Positions 48,038-61,202 of a DNA stretch of 64,000 nt are shown piece by piece. This DNA is from Lactuca virosa (Eukaryota; Streptophyta; Magnoliopsida; Asterales; Asteraceae). Position numbers and translations under genes: made by a program. The stretch lies in the NCBI GenBank assembly GCA_928212115.1, contig CAKMRJ010000001.1:363672974-363736973 (forward strand), written 5' to 3'. Position 1 is the first letter of the stretch, and each line of letters begins with the position of its first letter. The notes beneath the pieces were generated by a model, which searched no databases, was not told where the DNA came from, and saw only the letters and a program-made list of their open reading frames with translations.

Positions 48038-49431
48038 TTTACACCTATATCCATCCAAAACTATAAAGATTACATACATATCCAAAATTATATTTTAATT
48101 AGATTTATATCAATTTTTTATTAAATATTTTATACAATATTCAGAATTATGTACTAGTTTACCAAATTGCCCTTTTATCTTTCTTCCATCGATTATGCCC
48201 TCTTCTTTATTACTTCAATACATCTCTCTCGGTCAATTCAACATACCATCTCCCTCACCTTCTTCTTCCTTGCTCTATCAACTACCACCACCGGTAAACC
48301 TCCATGCCTCTGTTTCCTCTCATGCTACTTCGAATAACCAGTGGGGCGACTACTCCTCATTATTATGATCGGTCGTCAATGGCTGAATATTGGTTTCTCG
48401 GTTTATGCTTTGTTATAATATATTCAGAATTAGATGCTTAATTAGTGAAGTAATTGATTTTGGATGGTTTAATTTGTGTTGTGTTGTACTGATATGTGTA
48501 TAATTTACGGTTGGATTTTTCCATTGATATAGTTTTTGTGTATTGCCTTCGTTTCTGGTAACTGTACTTTGAGAGTTTGGTACATTTGGCCTCAAGAATC
48601 GAATTTACCAAATTGATATTCCCATTGGATCCTTTTGTGTCTGTTAATTTCCAGCCCCAAGCAAAATCTTTATTACTTATAGGAAGTTTATTAGGAGTGG
48701 ACAAGGCTTAATCTATTTTTATGAGCAATTCTTTGACCTTTGTGGTTTATCGAAAACTTATGGCTTAATCTTTTATATGTTTCGTTCCCACAATTAGTTC
48801 TCAATGGAGATGGTTGGTGGTGAGATTGAAAATATGCCGAAGAGCTATTATCTAAATATGTTTAAGGATTTTCTTTCTATGTGCATTTTTTTATGAAGCT
48901 GACCAAGGTAAGGGTTTTAATTCTTTTCCTAATAGAATTAGATTCTTAATTCTTCATCTTACGAGGACGTTGGCATGGCTTCTTCCAATTTTGTATGGAT
49001 TCTTAATATAATATTGTTGTTTGGTTGAAGTAATGTATATATGAGTGTTTTTCGGGAAAGGTTGCTATGTTGGGTTTTATAAGGGGATGCAGAGTGTAGT
49101 ACTCATAAAATCCCAATCCATAACCCCATTTCAAACTATGGTCCCATTTCATTTTGGATTGAGATGAACTAAGAAGACGATATACCACTATTGAAGGTTT
49201 GTGATTTAATTTGGAATTTAATTAGAAAACGGTATTTTGGTAAACTAATATATAATTTTGAATATTAGATAAAAAAAAAGTTAATAAAAATTGATATAAT
49301 TCTAATTAAAATATGATTTTGGATATGTATGTAATTTTTATAGTTTTGGATGGATATAGGTGTAATTTCAAAGTTTGTAAGGATACTGAAGTAATATTTT
49401 GAGTTTGCAAGGATATATAGGAAATTTTCCC
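48038..49431. mobile_element. MULE-I, second copy in A2
   Basis: Left end truncated at the copia junction, right end complete with tttaatgta at 49432-49440. Interior as in the other copies. Confidence 0.82.
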
Positions 49432-49502
49432 TTTAATGTATGTTATACACGGCCAGTCCAAACATATATTGGACCCGGGGCGAGAAGAAAAGAAGGGCCC
49501 TC

Positions 49503-49852
49503 AACGTCAAATATAATAAAGATTTGAAAAAAGACATCAATAAAAATAAACTAATAATATCATCAATAACACAAATATAACCATAATATCTATAAAAAAA
49601 TAACATATTTAAAGGATAGTAATTTTCTAACTTTTTTATATGCAAAATCATTGATAATACTATCAATTTATCTAACATATATTTCTTTATACATAATATT
49701 GTCAAACCATTCAATATTTCTTATGCAATTTTCTTTAATAACTTCAGTTTTGAAAAAAATTATCGATTCAAATGCAACAGTAACATGCATGGTTAATAAG
49801 ATGTTATATGCTATAAAAACATTTGGATAACAATCACTTTGATTCAGAAAAA
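49503..49852 (-). pseudogene. hAT transposase dimerisation fragment (A2, second copy)
   Basis: Minus-strand 'NGLTILCIKK' and 'MLDKL' blocks, open to the element end. The upstream 'SDCYPNV' block is in another frame. Confidence 0.7.
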
Positions 49853-49932
49853 AAAGATAATTTCATACCACATCGCATACATTGTCATTACAAAATGTAG
49901 CAACAAACTTTATGAAACATTTTATTATTATC

Positions 49933-50693
49933 CATAGTTGTCAATCTCGTTCGAGTCACGAGTCGACTCATTTTATACCCAAAACGAGGTGACTCGGTGT
50001 ATGACTCAGTTTTAGGTATGACTCGGTCAAAATTTACAAGTCCTTGTCCAATTCGTACCAAGTCGAGTCAACTCGTGACTCAGACGAGTATTGCGTGTCG
50101 TAGATAATCACATGATCCGGTGGGTAAACAAATTATCTAGCGGTTAATAACGATTTTTTTCTTGACTACTAGTCTGAGAATTGTTAAGAACATTGGGGAG
50201 AAGACCAAGAATGTAGGAGTGTGGATTAGAGGTGCTAACAGAAAAAAGTTTAAATAAAATACGAGAGTGTAGAGGTTAAGATCTTCAGATTCGAACGTAG
50301 AGCTGAAGATCTTCAGATTTGAACCCATGAACAGATGAACTTGTAGAAAGAAAAAGTTAGGTGAGAGTGCATCAAGAGTGAAGACCTGCAGAAAAGATGT
50401 TATAACCCTAAATGCATTTTTCTTTATATATCAACATCTATACTAAATTTATACTCCAACTTTCACCACATGTTTATATTAGCCCCTGCTCTACTATTTT
50501 TTAACACTCTAGGCCACGAAATATAATAGATGTTCATTAATATTCAATGAATATTATGTTTTATATATGTATTATATATTTATATATAATCTTTGTAAAT
50601 ATCATGAATCTTTCGAGTCGAGTCTCGATCCGAGTCACGAGTCAAAATTTTATATTTTCAAGTCACGCATCGAGTCACGAGTTAACAACTATG
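49933..50693. mobile_element. CATAGTTGTC-type MITE (A2)
   Basis: Uninterrupted, ends 'catagttgtcaa' and 'ttaacaactatg', flanks TTATTATC/TTATTATT. Confidence 0.72.
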
Positions 50694-51675
50694 TTATTAT
50701 TCATAACTATAGACTATTTCAAGAAATTAGTACACCCGATTTCTATCTTAGTGGAAGCTTAATATTAAAGTAAGCTAGTAAATAAAATCAATAATAAAAG
50801 TCGTACAAAATGATAGATAAAGTAAAAGCAAAAAAAAACTGATAACCTAAAATTCTGATTAATATATTATCTTATCAAATCAGAAATCTAATATTTGAAG
50901 CTGAAACTTTGAAAGATACAAATCAGAAACAAGCATCATAATATTGTAGAATATTTGGAACAAATCAGAAAACATTTTACCTTGATGGGTGAAAAATCTG
51001 AAACTTAGGGCAATGCATTTCACTGTTCCTGTAATAATAAACTTTACAGATTTCATGTACAAACAAAAATCAGAAACAAAGATTATAATCTTTCAGAAAA
51101 AGAAATATGATATACAAACTTAGATTGATAAGAAAAAATCAAATTCAAAAATCTAAAAGAAAAAAACGATATACAAATCTATAAGCTTTCAGAAACAAAA
51201 ATCATACCTTAAAGTTATCTAGATAAGTCCTAACAATTCTGGAATCAACATAAATTCAAAAGAAGATGGTGTGGTTAAGAATCGAGATTGAGAGGTAGAA
51301 GACGAATGACGGATTGTGAGAAAGTTTGAGAGAAACGAGCATGAGGAGTAAAGTATGAGAAAAACCAGAGTGGGAAGCATAGAGAAGTCAATTGTGAGTG
51401 TAAGAGAGAAGAGTAAATGACGAGTGAAGCAAGAGAGAATAACGATTCTAGAAGCGATAGTTGAATGCACTTCTAAGTTCTTATGTCAAGGGGAGAGGGC
51501 GACATCATGACGTCGACGATGCACGAGTTCCCGCCTGATGTATATCACGATTCAGTTACCATTATCGATGATGTCGATTATATTCACAAGGCTTTTTAAT
51601 TCCCGCTTTGGAGCTTCATTTGTTCTTGACCATTCTAGATGCGCATTCATCTATCATCGAACATCGAACAAACCG

Positions 51676-51804
51676 AGGGATGGCAAAAAAGCCCGAACCC
51701 GACGGGGAAACCCGAAACCCGATCATTTCTGGTCGGGTAACAGGTCGTTATTGGGTTTTTTATTGGGTTCGGGGCAGGGTGTGGGTTATCCCCGCCCCGC
51801 CCCG

Positions 51805-51881
<77 letters not shown>

Positions 51882-52200
51882 CATTCTGCTGTGAATGATC
51901 ATTTTTTATGTTTTGACATATTTCACTAAACTTAAATCAAATAATTTTTTAATATAACGTTCAGTTTATAAAATAAACTAATGCATCATATTTTTAATTT
52001 AAAAGGGAGGCTGTAACATGTATGTTTTATAAGACATTGGGGTACCCTAAAACGGAATAAAGATTTCATTATGAATTGTTGTAAACCCGATAATTTACCC
52101 AAAACCCGACGGGAAAACCCGAAACCTGATGGGCTCCCCAATAAGATACCCGAAAGATATCGGAGCGGGTTTGGGAAATCATACCCCGTCCCGAACCAAT
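51676..52200. mobile_element. GGGATGGCAAAA element fragment (A2)
   Basis: Same as 8966-9500, with 'cccgaaccc' motifs either side of a TA run. Confidence 0.5.
51807..51880. repeat. (TA)n microsatellite (A2)
   Basis: Pure TA run, 74 bases. Confidence 0.97.
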
Positions 52201-52435
52201 TTCTTTATTTTTGGGCTAACTTGAGTTTGGGCTAATTTGAGTTTGGGCTAAATTGGGAATCTGGTAATTGGGCCCCTAAGAAATGTGTACATAATTGTTT
52301 ACATGTATACAATATATAGACCATAAATTTTGGCCCACTTAGAGACGTGTACCATGGGCGGTCGCCTGAGTTGCCAATGTCAGGGCCGGCCCTAATGTTA
52401 TATTTTGCAAATGAATGTTATTTTGGGATAATGAC

Positions 52436-52751
52436 TTGAGAGGGTAACATGCTATTGCTTTTGGTCACATTTGGTCATTAAACTTATTTTTGTGCTCTAA
52501 TAGCCATTTAACTTGTTGATTCGTGTAAATTTTCCCCCTATGACTGATTATAGCCGGTTTCAACGATTGGATGGGTCTGATGTGGCTTTTTTATCCTATG
52601 TGGCCAATGAGGTGGCATGTAGGCCCCGATTTTTCCTCCCATACTCATTAAAGTTAAGAGTGAAGTCTCGTTTGGTCCTTAAATTCGATTAGGGCACCAA
52701 GTCTCATTAACCCCTGATTTTTTCTCCTTCAATCTTCAATCGGTCTCTATA
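52436..52751 (+). mobile_element. MULE-II 5' end and leader (A2)
   Basis: Same as 9728-10043. It ends at the damaged start codon of the MuDR-like ORF. Confidence 0.5.
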
Positions 52752-53929
52752 ATGCTTCATCACAATGTCCCACTGATCGAAACTTCATTGTAGTGGATTT
52801 CCACTACAATGGAACGTTTACACCCAACCCATTAGTATACTTTGATCCCGACAGACAATCAGTAGGAGATGTTGACTTCAGTGCATTTGAGTACGAGGAG
52901 TTCATGGAATTCCTTCAAAAGCTCACCAGAACTAGAAGCAAAGACATCTACTTCTGCCTTCCACAAGAGTCTTTAAGTCATGGAATTCATACACCGGTGA
53001 ATGACGGTGATTACAAAGAATTTTTGGATTTGGCTTATGCAAATGAGAGGAGAATGAATGTGTATGTGGACCACTATAATGAACCAATCTTCGAATGGAT
53101 TAAGGAAGAGGAAAATGAAGATCAAGACTACAGCTGTGAAGAGGATGAAGACTCGATATTGTCGGACACTTATTCTGTTGACCATGAAGAAGATAATGCT
53201 GAATATCCATTCCCAGCCAACAAAACCATGGGTGACAGGTTCTTAAACAAACTTTGTCTACACACATTAAATGTAGATGATGTATATGAAGATGTTGAAT
53301 ATGTTGAACCTCAATACCCTGTACATGATGATAGACAACCATGGAATCAGATGAAACCACTGTTAGGTATTCGATTTTCTAACCCTGATGAGCTTAAAAA
53401 CATGTTGAGCAACTATGCAGTTGCTAATGGATATGATCTCTGGTTTGAAAAAAATGACTCCCAAAGGTTGTTAGTAAAGTGTTGCAAAAAAAACAAGTCG
53501 CGTACTTGTCCATTTAGACTTTGGTCCTCTTGGATGAGTAAAGAGAGGACTTTTCAGATAAAATCTTTAGTTAGTGAACATAATTGTAGCAGGGTGTTTA
53601 AGTTTGGGTCCATAGTAACTTATAAGTGGTTAGGCAAACAGTTTATGAGTGAAATTATAGAGAAGCCAAAAATGAGTGTTAGTAAGATGAAAGCTAAAGT
53701 TTCAACAACATTCAATATAAATGTGAGTGTGGGGCAATGCAGAAATGCAAAGAAATTTGCATTACAAGAAATTGAAGGAAGTCTAATTGAACATTATGGG
53801 AGATTATGGTCATATGGTCATGAAATTCTGAGGACAAACCCTGGGTCTATTGTGAGGATGGATGTAGACATCATGCCAGATTCCACAACTTTGTTTTCTA
53901 CGTACTATGTCTGCTATAAATATATGTGA
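52752..53929 (+). pseudogene. MuDR-type transposase N-terminal ORF, start damaged (A2)
   Basis: The most open copy: one frame runs without stops from about 52793 to 53929 (378 codons). The original start is hit by a 1-base deletion ('ataatgcttc' for 'ataatggcttc'), so the old ATG at 52752 gives only about 13 codons. The first in-frame ATG left is at 52904, inside the PB1-like domain. Downstream it keeps the acidic stretch and the MuDR DNA-binding domain with CC-x7-C...HNC. It ends at 'YKYM' before the DDE domain, as in the other units. A stub made from 52904 could still contain the DNA-binding part; whether it is expressed is unknown. Confidence 0.85.
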
Positions 53930-53950
53930 TTTTCTAACATGTGCCATAAG

Positions 53951-54132
53951 ACATGTGTAAGAAATATTAATTATAAGGAATATTACCATAATTAAATATG
54001 AAATACTTTAGTTATAAAGAATATTCTTCATAATTAACACATTTTAAATTTTCCATGAATAATATTCTTAATAATTAATGTATTTCACATTTAATTATGG
54101 TAATATTTCTCATAATTAATATTTATTATGTG
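53951..54132. mobile_element. Foldback MITE (A2)
   Basis: Same inverted-repeat element as at 11245 and 29968. Confidence 0.75.
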
Positions 54133-54502
54133 TGCCCTAAAGGTATATATGATAAGATATATAAACTAATAAACAACATAATTATATAATATTTTTTATT
54201 TTGTAAAATGCTACAATAAATATTCTTATTTGTCTCAATCAATTCATCTTAAATACAGTACAAATTACATAAATTGTCCCCATGATTTGTTCTAATCTAT
54301 GATATCATCCTTATAACATCCTTATAAAGAGTTTTTTATTCAGAAGATCCCTGAGATTGGTTATATTTCAACTGTAGCACCTGATCACATTAAAATGATG
54401 ATTTGCCCTTAATGATATTTTTAAATTATTATTAAAATAATTAAGTCCACAACCCACTCCATTCCTCTTCGTTCTCCAACTTATATCTCGGAGAAGATCG
54501 AC

Positions 54503-54719
54503 ATGAAACCCACACACCGTCCTTATCATTTTATTCCCTACACAAAGGCTAGAAAAAACCTAAAACGTATATTTCTATGGACAAAGCCACGTAGCCCAAC
54601 GATGCATCAACTTTATGTACAGCTTTACCACAATCAAATTCTCTTTATAACCAATAACACACAAAGCATGGAAAGCATTAGGTTTCACCTGATGACATAC
54701 ATACAAATAGTAATACACA

Positions 54720-54722
<3 letters not shown>
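54503..54722 (+). CDS. Short conserved ORF inside MULE-III, unknown (A2)
   Basis: Same frame as at 11789 and 30510 (MKPTHRPYHFIPYT...), nearly identical to A1, running into the TA microsatellite. Confidence 0.3.

Positions 54723-54723
<1 letters not shown>

Positions 54724-54801
<78 letters not shown>
54724..54801. repeat. (TA)n microsatellite (A2)
   Basis: Pure TA run of about 78 bases. Confidence 0.97.
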
Positions 54802-54803
<2 letters not shown>

Positions 54804-55177
54804 TAAATAATAACCAAATATTACAAAGATGAACTTCACACAAAACATGGAAAACATTATGTTGCATATGCTTTTGGATCTTAATCGCCAACAAAAATAA
54901 ACCATGTTGTTCACCAATGCACTTTTAGAAGTCATCGGAGCACATGTCAAACTCCAAGAACCCTAGCAATTAATGTGTCTTAAATGTCAACAGAACAAAG
55001 ATTAACTTAGAAACTGTTTGAGTGAAAAAATAGCTATGGATGAAAGTCAAATATTATGCTAAACCACGGGGATAATTTGTGTAATTTGCTATCTTACATT
55101 ACTAGCAGTTAATGCATCTTAAATATTAGCATGGTGCACTATTTCCACTCATGAGATAGATTGAGAACCCAACTGTC

Positions 55178-55186
55178 TATAAAAAA
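55178..55186 (+). promoter_or_regulatory. TATA box of SPH (A2)
   Basis: 'tataaaaaa' about 60 bases before the ATG at 55238. Confidence 0.6.
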
Positions 55187-55237
55187 CCAACTATTACAAT
55201 TTATGAAATTAAGTTTCTTATAAACCTGTCATATACA

Positions 55238-55711
55238 ATGCGTAGCCTCTTGATTTGTCTCATCCTAGCATTTTCCTTCCCTTCCATCACAAATTCTTGC
55301 TTCTTTACTCCACAATGGAAGATGTATATTATTAACGGTACTCCTGATAATATTCTTATGCATGTTAGATCAAAAGATGATGATCTCGGGAAACATAATG
55401 TCACTTCAAATGGTTATTATCATTGGTCATTTTGTGATAGACTTGATAGCACAACAACATTTGATGCTGAGTTTTGGTGGGGTCAATCATATGATTGCTT
55501 GGAAGCGTTTGCTAAACTTGCGCGAAGAACGTGCGATAGGTTTGGAGGGATTGGATTTCGTGTTGTTTATTGTTATTGGCAATTAAGATCTGATGGATTT
55601 TATATATCTCCAGTGAATGTATCATTCCCTAATCCATCATGGGCGTTTTCTAAACCTTGGGGTTCAGGTGGAACGCTTTGTAGTACGCATATAGTATCGA
55701 ATAAAGCATGA
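55238..55711 (+). CDS. S-protein homologue (plant self-incompatibility S1 family), intact (A2)
   Basis: 157 codons; the predicted protein is identical to that at 31235-31708, with one silent difference that I can see in the coding sequence (cca here, ccg in B1, at Pro125). Signal peptide 1-20, 'SKDDDLG' block at 45-51, C-x-W motif at 112-114, three N-glycosylation sequons. It has the same unusual Val43 and Ala77 in place of the family's cysteines. Expected to be a small secreted protein of unknown partner. The gene sits 150 bases downstream of the MULE-III end and 180 bases upstream of a decayed second SPH. Confidence 0.93.
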   Translation: MRSLLICLILAFSFPSITNSCFFTPQWKMYIINGTPDNILMHVRSKDDDLGKHNVTSNGYYHWSFCDRLDSTTTFDAEFWWGQSYDCLEAFAKLARRTCDRFGGIGFRVVYCYWQLRSDGFYISPVNVSFPNPSWAFSKPWGSGGTLCSTHIVSNKA

Positions 55712-55891
55712 TGAAATTAATATATTTTGATAGTTAATCTTTATGTGTGCATAGTGTGTTTATGCATTTATTTACTACTGTGAAAGTGTCCTTTTAAAAA
55801 AAAAATCTTACTATTAGGGTATGCAAATATTGAAAAATAACAAAGGATATTCACAAAATAACAAAATAACCATCTCCTTTATGATATATTT

Positions 55892-56005
55892 CAAATCGGT
55901 GTTGAATCTTGTTTATTATTGGTTCGACCTGATGAAATTTATATATTTGCTTTGAATATATCGCTTCCTCATGCTTTATGGACATTTGTTAAACTTGGGG
56001 TCTTG
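55892..56005 (+). pseudogene. Decayed 3' fragment of a second S-protein homologue (A2)
   Basis: Same remnant as at 13161 and 32008, with 'ttattattggttcgacctga' and 'aatatatcgcttcctcatgc' matching the last third of the intact gene. Confidence 0.7.
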
Positions 56006-56565
56006 GGTTTCCTCTAATTTGCTCCAGATAATGAAGAAATTTTAAGACCCTTGATTAAATTATTTACTATAAGGTTTATATACAATATCATTAACTCTTT
56101 AGTTTTAGATAGAACCCTTTAATTTTATATATAACTTCTCACATTTACCTACTTTTGTCCTCATAGATATTTATAGAGTAGGTTTCCCAGTAAAAGTGTA
56201 AACTATCACATAACGTCCCTGTACCACGCCTGCATCTTCTGCTTAGACGTCTACCCAATCTCCCTTTAACTACCATGGTTGAATACAGTTGAGAATGGAG
56301 ACTGGATTCAACTGCTGCCCATGTCCTCCTTCTTCAACCAATATACAGAAGGCACTATCCGAGTTTACGGAAGCCACTATCTGATTCTGCACAGCCACGT
56401 TCACACTCTATTTCCGCTATATAAGACGGATTATGATCAGTTCATTATGTGACGTTTACTGTAATTGAAGTTTTTGGTGTTGCAATTGAAGTTTATTGTA
56501 TTTTTAGGATCCATACTCTTATAATATGTTGATTTTTGTTTTACTCTTAAGCTTGTATCGAACAG
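56006..56565. other. Unassigned interval (A2)
   Basis: As 13273-13835, with the conserved open stretch and TATA-like 'ctatataag'. Near 56463-56494 'aattgaagttt' is present twice where B1 has 210 other bases. Confidence 0.4.
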
Positions 56566-56642
56566 AATCAAGAGCGGGGTAGATGTTTGGCGCTCTGGGA
56601 CTACTAAAGAAGACATTGCTTCTCTGCCAAACCTTCAAAAAG
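56566..56642 (+). other. Exon-like segment (A2)
   Basis: 77 bases ending at a consensus 'gtaagt' donor, open as SGVDVWRSGTTKEDIASLPN. Confidence 0.38.

Positions 56643-56647
<5 letters not shown>

Positions 56648-56703
<56 letters not shown>
56648..56703. repeat. (CT)n microsatellite (A2)
   Basis: 56 bases of CT followed by a short CA run, right after the donor-like site. Confidence 0.97.
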
Positions 56704-56716
<13 letters not shown>

Positions 56717-58621
56717 ACGGAAATTGGTTTGAAGCTACTAATAATTTGAATTGGTCATTTTATTTGCTTTCTTTGATGAAAATAATATGTTGTTTACACG
56801 GGAACAAGTGCATAATGCTTTGCAGTGGCATTTAATTTTGACATATCAATAAGGAAATGACTTCTTGAGGTATACATTTTTTTAATTATACCATGTTGAA
56901 AAATAATTCAAATTGTTATTGATATCCCATATTCATATTAGATGATGCATAATTTTCGGTATCTGTTAGATGAGGAAAAGGTTTGATTAATAGCAAGAGA
57001 TATAGTTGTATTGTAGTGATATGTAGATGCAATAGAGAAGTCTATTATTCCAAGTAAGATTCTATATTCTATTTGCTTTTGACAAACAATAATATGTTTT
57101 CAAAACTGTGCTTATTGTTTAAGGAGATTCAGTGCACTGTAGCCTCCAATTAATCATGTATATTGCTAATCTTTGCATTTACCACTATCATGTATTATTT
57201 TATATATTCCACCACACCATTATGTTTAGTCTCTATTTTGTTAATACGAACATTTAATCCAATGAAAATGTATATTTTGGGGATATTGTACCAATTTTTT
57301 CGATTTAATGGATTTTCATGTTTTGAAGCTGACTGCATTGAATTCATACTTATTTTCAAACGTTTAACATACTTTTTGTTGTTTTTTCTTATGATTTAGA
57401 AAACTTTAAAAATAAATTATTTTATGATGAACTTTATATCATTCTATTTTGATCTTATATGATGCAGCTGATAACTAAGTAGCACTATATCTTCTGAAAC
57501 CCACGAGTATAGTAATTTACTTTGTTTGAATAGCATTCTAACTGTTTTTAAGCTCATAGTAATGTGGGTTAACTGTGATTGTATCTATATTAAAGTACAT
57601 TTCTATTTACTTTCAATGAATTATAGCAATGTAGTTTTAAAGTACAATGGTTTAGTTTGAAATATTTTAAAAATAGAAGTAATCTTTTTATAATACATGT
57701 GAGAAATATGTTATTTCAGTAAAAAAATGAAAGTATATTGCTTTTAAACGCATTTAACCCATATTTGGGCTGATTACAAGAATTATCAATAGAAGTGCAT
57801 TGCTATTTGTTGTAGTTAACCTTCTAATGCAATGGTAATTTTGGATAACAGGGTTAGTTTTTTCGGTTCTGAGCACCAAAACATAGCAATGTACTTTTGA
57901 TGAGGGACTCACAGTAACTACAAACTTTAACAAACCAACCATCAGAGCGTATATTGAGAGCAAAACCATCAATATTGTATCCAACTTTTTATATGGGGGA
58001 TTTTAATAAGCAAACAAATTTCCTAGCACCTAGAACATTTAAGTAACAAGAGCACCATTAGCATTATACTTTTGATGTGAGCCTTACAATAACAAAGAAC
58101 TTTGCAATAGATTTGGATTTTAAATTGGGACAGAACCATCTGGGACTGGAAGTAACAACCTTGAATCTTTTATATCATAGCATATAATTCCAAATATTTG
58201 CACATATGATCATATACTCACAGCAAACTGTACTTTATGCAAGTTGGTGGATCAAATATAAAGAAGAATCATAGCTCACCAAAAGCAATCTCATTCCCAA
58301 TTAATTAACTGAATACCAAAAAAACCGAATGTTGAAAAGTAACTCTGCAACTTGCAATGAAGAGGGGGAGAAGAAGCGCAAGTCTGTAACTTGGGATGAA
58401 AAGACGCGACATCGTGGAGAAGAAGATGAGAAAAACAACGCCACGAGAAGAGGGTATAAAAAATAAAGTTTTTTAATATTTAATTAGGTGTAATCCTAAT
58501 CTTTAGTTTGGAAGGGTACTTTAGTAATATGATATAGAATTTTGAATTTTAAATATGTTTTTAATTTTAACTTCAATTAATCCTAATAAAATTATAAGTT
58601 TGGATATAAATATGAATTTTA
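56704..58621. other. Unassigned AT-rich interval (A2)
   Basis: As 13985-15903; no gene recognised. Confidence 0.5.
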
Positions 58622-59124
58622 GGTACCGTTTGGCAGATGAATTGGACTAAACACGACAGGACTTGACTGGACTGGACTGGTCAAATAATTTGTATTGAAT
58701 TTGATAAGACTGGAACATAACAAAACAAGTTATCTTAAATCAATAAACCCAAAACTTAAGAGATAAACTTCAAAAAAAATCATACCCGGATGATGAAGTC
58801 AAATGCACTGATGAGAAATCGTGGCTGGTGAGAATCAAAATGGGTTTGAATGATTATCGGATAATCATTTATCATGTATGTATAGCGGGAAATCTTGAGA
58901 TGAAGGCTGGAGACACGTTCAGAAGAGGGATAGTTTCGTCCAACATAGAAAAGAAATCAACGTGTACCGTTCAAATCTACCAATTTTGGTGGGACTGTTT
59001 TTTAAATGAATTATCGCATTGCCTTGGTCAAAGCTCTCTTATGTTCTTGTTCTAGGTTACGCCAAACACCTCCCAAAAATTTTAGTAATGTTCTGCCCAC
59101 CTAATTCAATCCACCAAACGGGCC
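58622..59124. mobile_element. Harbinger/Tourist-like MITE (A2)
   Basis: TTA-flanked 'ggtaccgtttggcag...ccaaacgggcc' element as in A1 and B1. Confidence 0.75.
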
Positions 59125-59556
59125 TTATAGTTTGAAATAGATATATATGTAATGTTAATTATTGTAAAAGATATAAAAGTAATATTAAATGTTTTTAAGG
59201 ATATGATTGAAATTTTCTATTTTTTAATAGTTGTCATCATAATCATACTAAGCAAGAGTTTAGAAAAAAACTGTTTATAATCATTATAAAAGGTAAATAC
59301 TTTAATTAATATTAACCAAGATAGAGTTCTTTTTATTGTTTGAAGGTCATTTCTCAATATAATTAGAAATTAGACGACCATATATTAAAGTATCAATCGG
59401 AGACTAAGAAGTTAACGGTAAAATTAGTTTCTCATTTGCACAAACATTGGTAATTATATAATATTTAAGTTGTTTAATATTGTAAGTTTGAAACACAAAA
59501 AAGAAAGATAGTCGGTTTAATTGAAAATTTGAGTAACAAAATGAGAATCACAATTA

Positions 59557-61202
59557 GCGGTGCGAACGAACCAAACTAATTGTGAGCTACCCGAGATCGA
59601 CTCGTTAAAAGCTCGACTCTTAATATTAGGCTCGTTTATTAAACGAACTTGATCTTGAGCCTGCGTCACTAAGCTCGATTAGGCCCACAAGACAAAATGA
59701 TCATATATATACTATAACTAGGTGAATGTTCGCGCGTTGCGCAGAAACACCTATATAGTTGAAATCTTTACAAATATATGTTTTTTTTAATAAAACTATA
59801 ACGTTGTTGTTAAATTTAATATAATAATTTGTATACTAAATTGATATAAAATATTGATTATTTTGAATTATATGATAACATATACATCTATTATAATTAT
59901 ATAATCTCAACCGTTTGAATGACTTCTACCCGCGAGTTACTCATGAATAAAATTAAATATAATATATGGCTTAATATTATTTATAGTTTTTATTATTGTT
60001 AATTAATTTTTTAAAATTTATTTTCTTAACGTTTTAATTTCTATCATTATAATTATTTAAAACACCATACATTGTTTTTTGATTTTAAAGGTACCAATAT
60101 AATCATTTATATAGAGTTATTTTTAACTATTGTTATTGTAAGTTATTTTAAGCTACTTATTTGAAAACTTTTAACGATTATACAAATATCTTTAGAAAAT
60201 ATTTTAGTTAAATTGATATTATAATTTAGTTTTTGCATTTATCACTACAGTTTATCACTTTTAACTATTCACAAAATATCCATTAGGTTTTTTAATTGGA
60301 ACTGAAATTTATATTTAAGTTGACACTGTAATGTTATATTTAAATTAAAAGTTTAAGTATTTTGTTCAAACTGTTCAAAAGTTGTAGCTTTAAATTGATA
60401 ATGGTTTACATACAACAACATAATAAATCTAATAAATTAACTATAATATGTTAAAAGTTAAAAACATAACTTTATAAGTAGAAGTTAAGGGTTGTTTAAG
60501 TTAAAATAAAATTTATATTTAAGTTGGTCCTATAATGTTATATTTAAATTTATAATATAAATATTTTATACAAATTGTTCAAAAGTTGTAGCTTTAAAAT
60601 GATAATGGTTTACATCCAACAATATATTAAAACTAATAAATTAAGTATAATATGTAAAAAGTTAAAAAAACATAACTTTATAAGTAGAAGTAAAGATATT
60701 CTTTTAATATTGAAATTTAGTTTATATATAATTACACCTTAGGTTTGATATTTATTTAATCTTATTAACCAACTTATAATCATTATTATAAAGAAATTGA
60801 AAAGTCATGGGAGTTTCAAATGAATGTGATGAAAGGAAAAATGCATGGGAGTTTCAAATGAATGTGGTGAAAGAAAAAATGCTTCCTTTATAATATAGTA
60901 TGATATGATATGATATGATATGATATGATGATTTATTATTATTTTTATATGTTAAAATAAAAACACAAATCAAAAATCAAGAATTTAGGATATTAGTAAA
61001 TGAGTTTCTTAACGAGATCAAACCTAGATTAATATTATTTAGGCTCGTCAAACAAATAACGAGCCGACATCGAGCCCAAGCCGAGCTTGTATCATTCTTC
61101 ACGAGCTCGAGCCGAACTCCTTACTATAAAACTCGAGCACCTTATAACTTAAACAAGCCCAATATAAGCTTAGCCAGGCTCGGGTCAGCTCGTTTGCACC
61201 CC
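59557..61202. mobile_element. TTA-flanked TIR element, host of a Helitron (A2)
   Basis: Termini 'gcggtgcgaacgaa' and 'gctcgtttgcacccc', TTA on the left and TGA on the right (one mismatch). Confidence 0.65.
59718..60903 (-). mobile_element. Non-autonomous Helitron (A2)
   Basis: Minus-strand 5' end TCATACTATATTATAAAGG and 3' end hairpin GCGC-AAC-GCGC then CTAG|T, as in A1. Confidence 0.8.

Larger units (their letters stand above)
49448..52394 (-). mobile_element. hAT relic with nested elements (A2)
   Basis: Ends 'cacggccagtcc' and 'gggccggcccta', with perfect ATGTTATA duplications at 49440-49447 and 52395-52402. The best-preserved copy of this 2.9-kb relic. MULE-I lies directly against its left duplication. 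Confidence 0.8.
54261..55088. mobile_element. MULE-III-like element with TIRs (A2)
   Basis: Inverted 'caaattacataaattgtccc' and 'ggggataatttgtgtaattt' ends. It has a short private tandem duplication of 'catccttata' near 54307-54328. Confidence 0.55.

Noticed and set aside
52793..52795. Start of the A2 MuDR-like protein at 52793
   Set aside because: That codon is GTG; plant translation would need the ATG at 52904, and the ancestral ATG is frameshifted.
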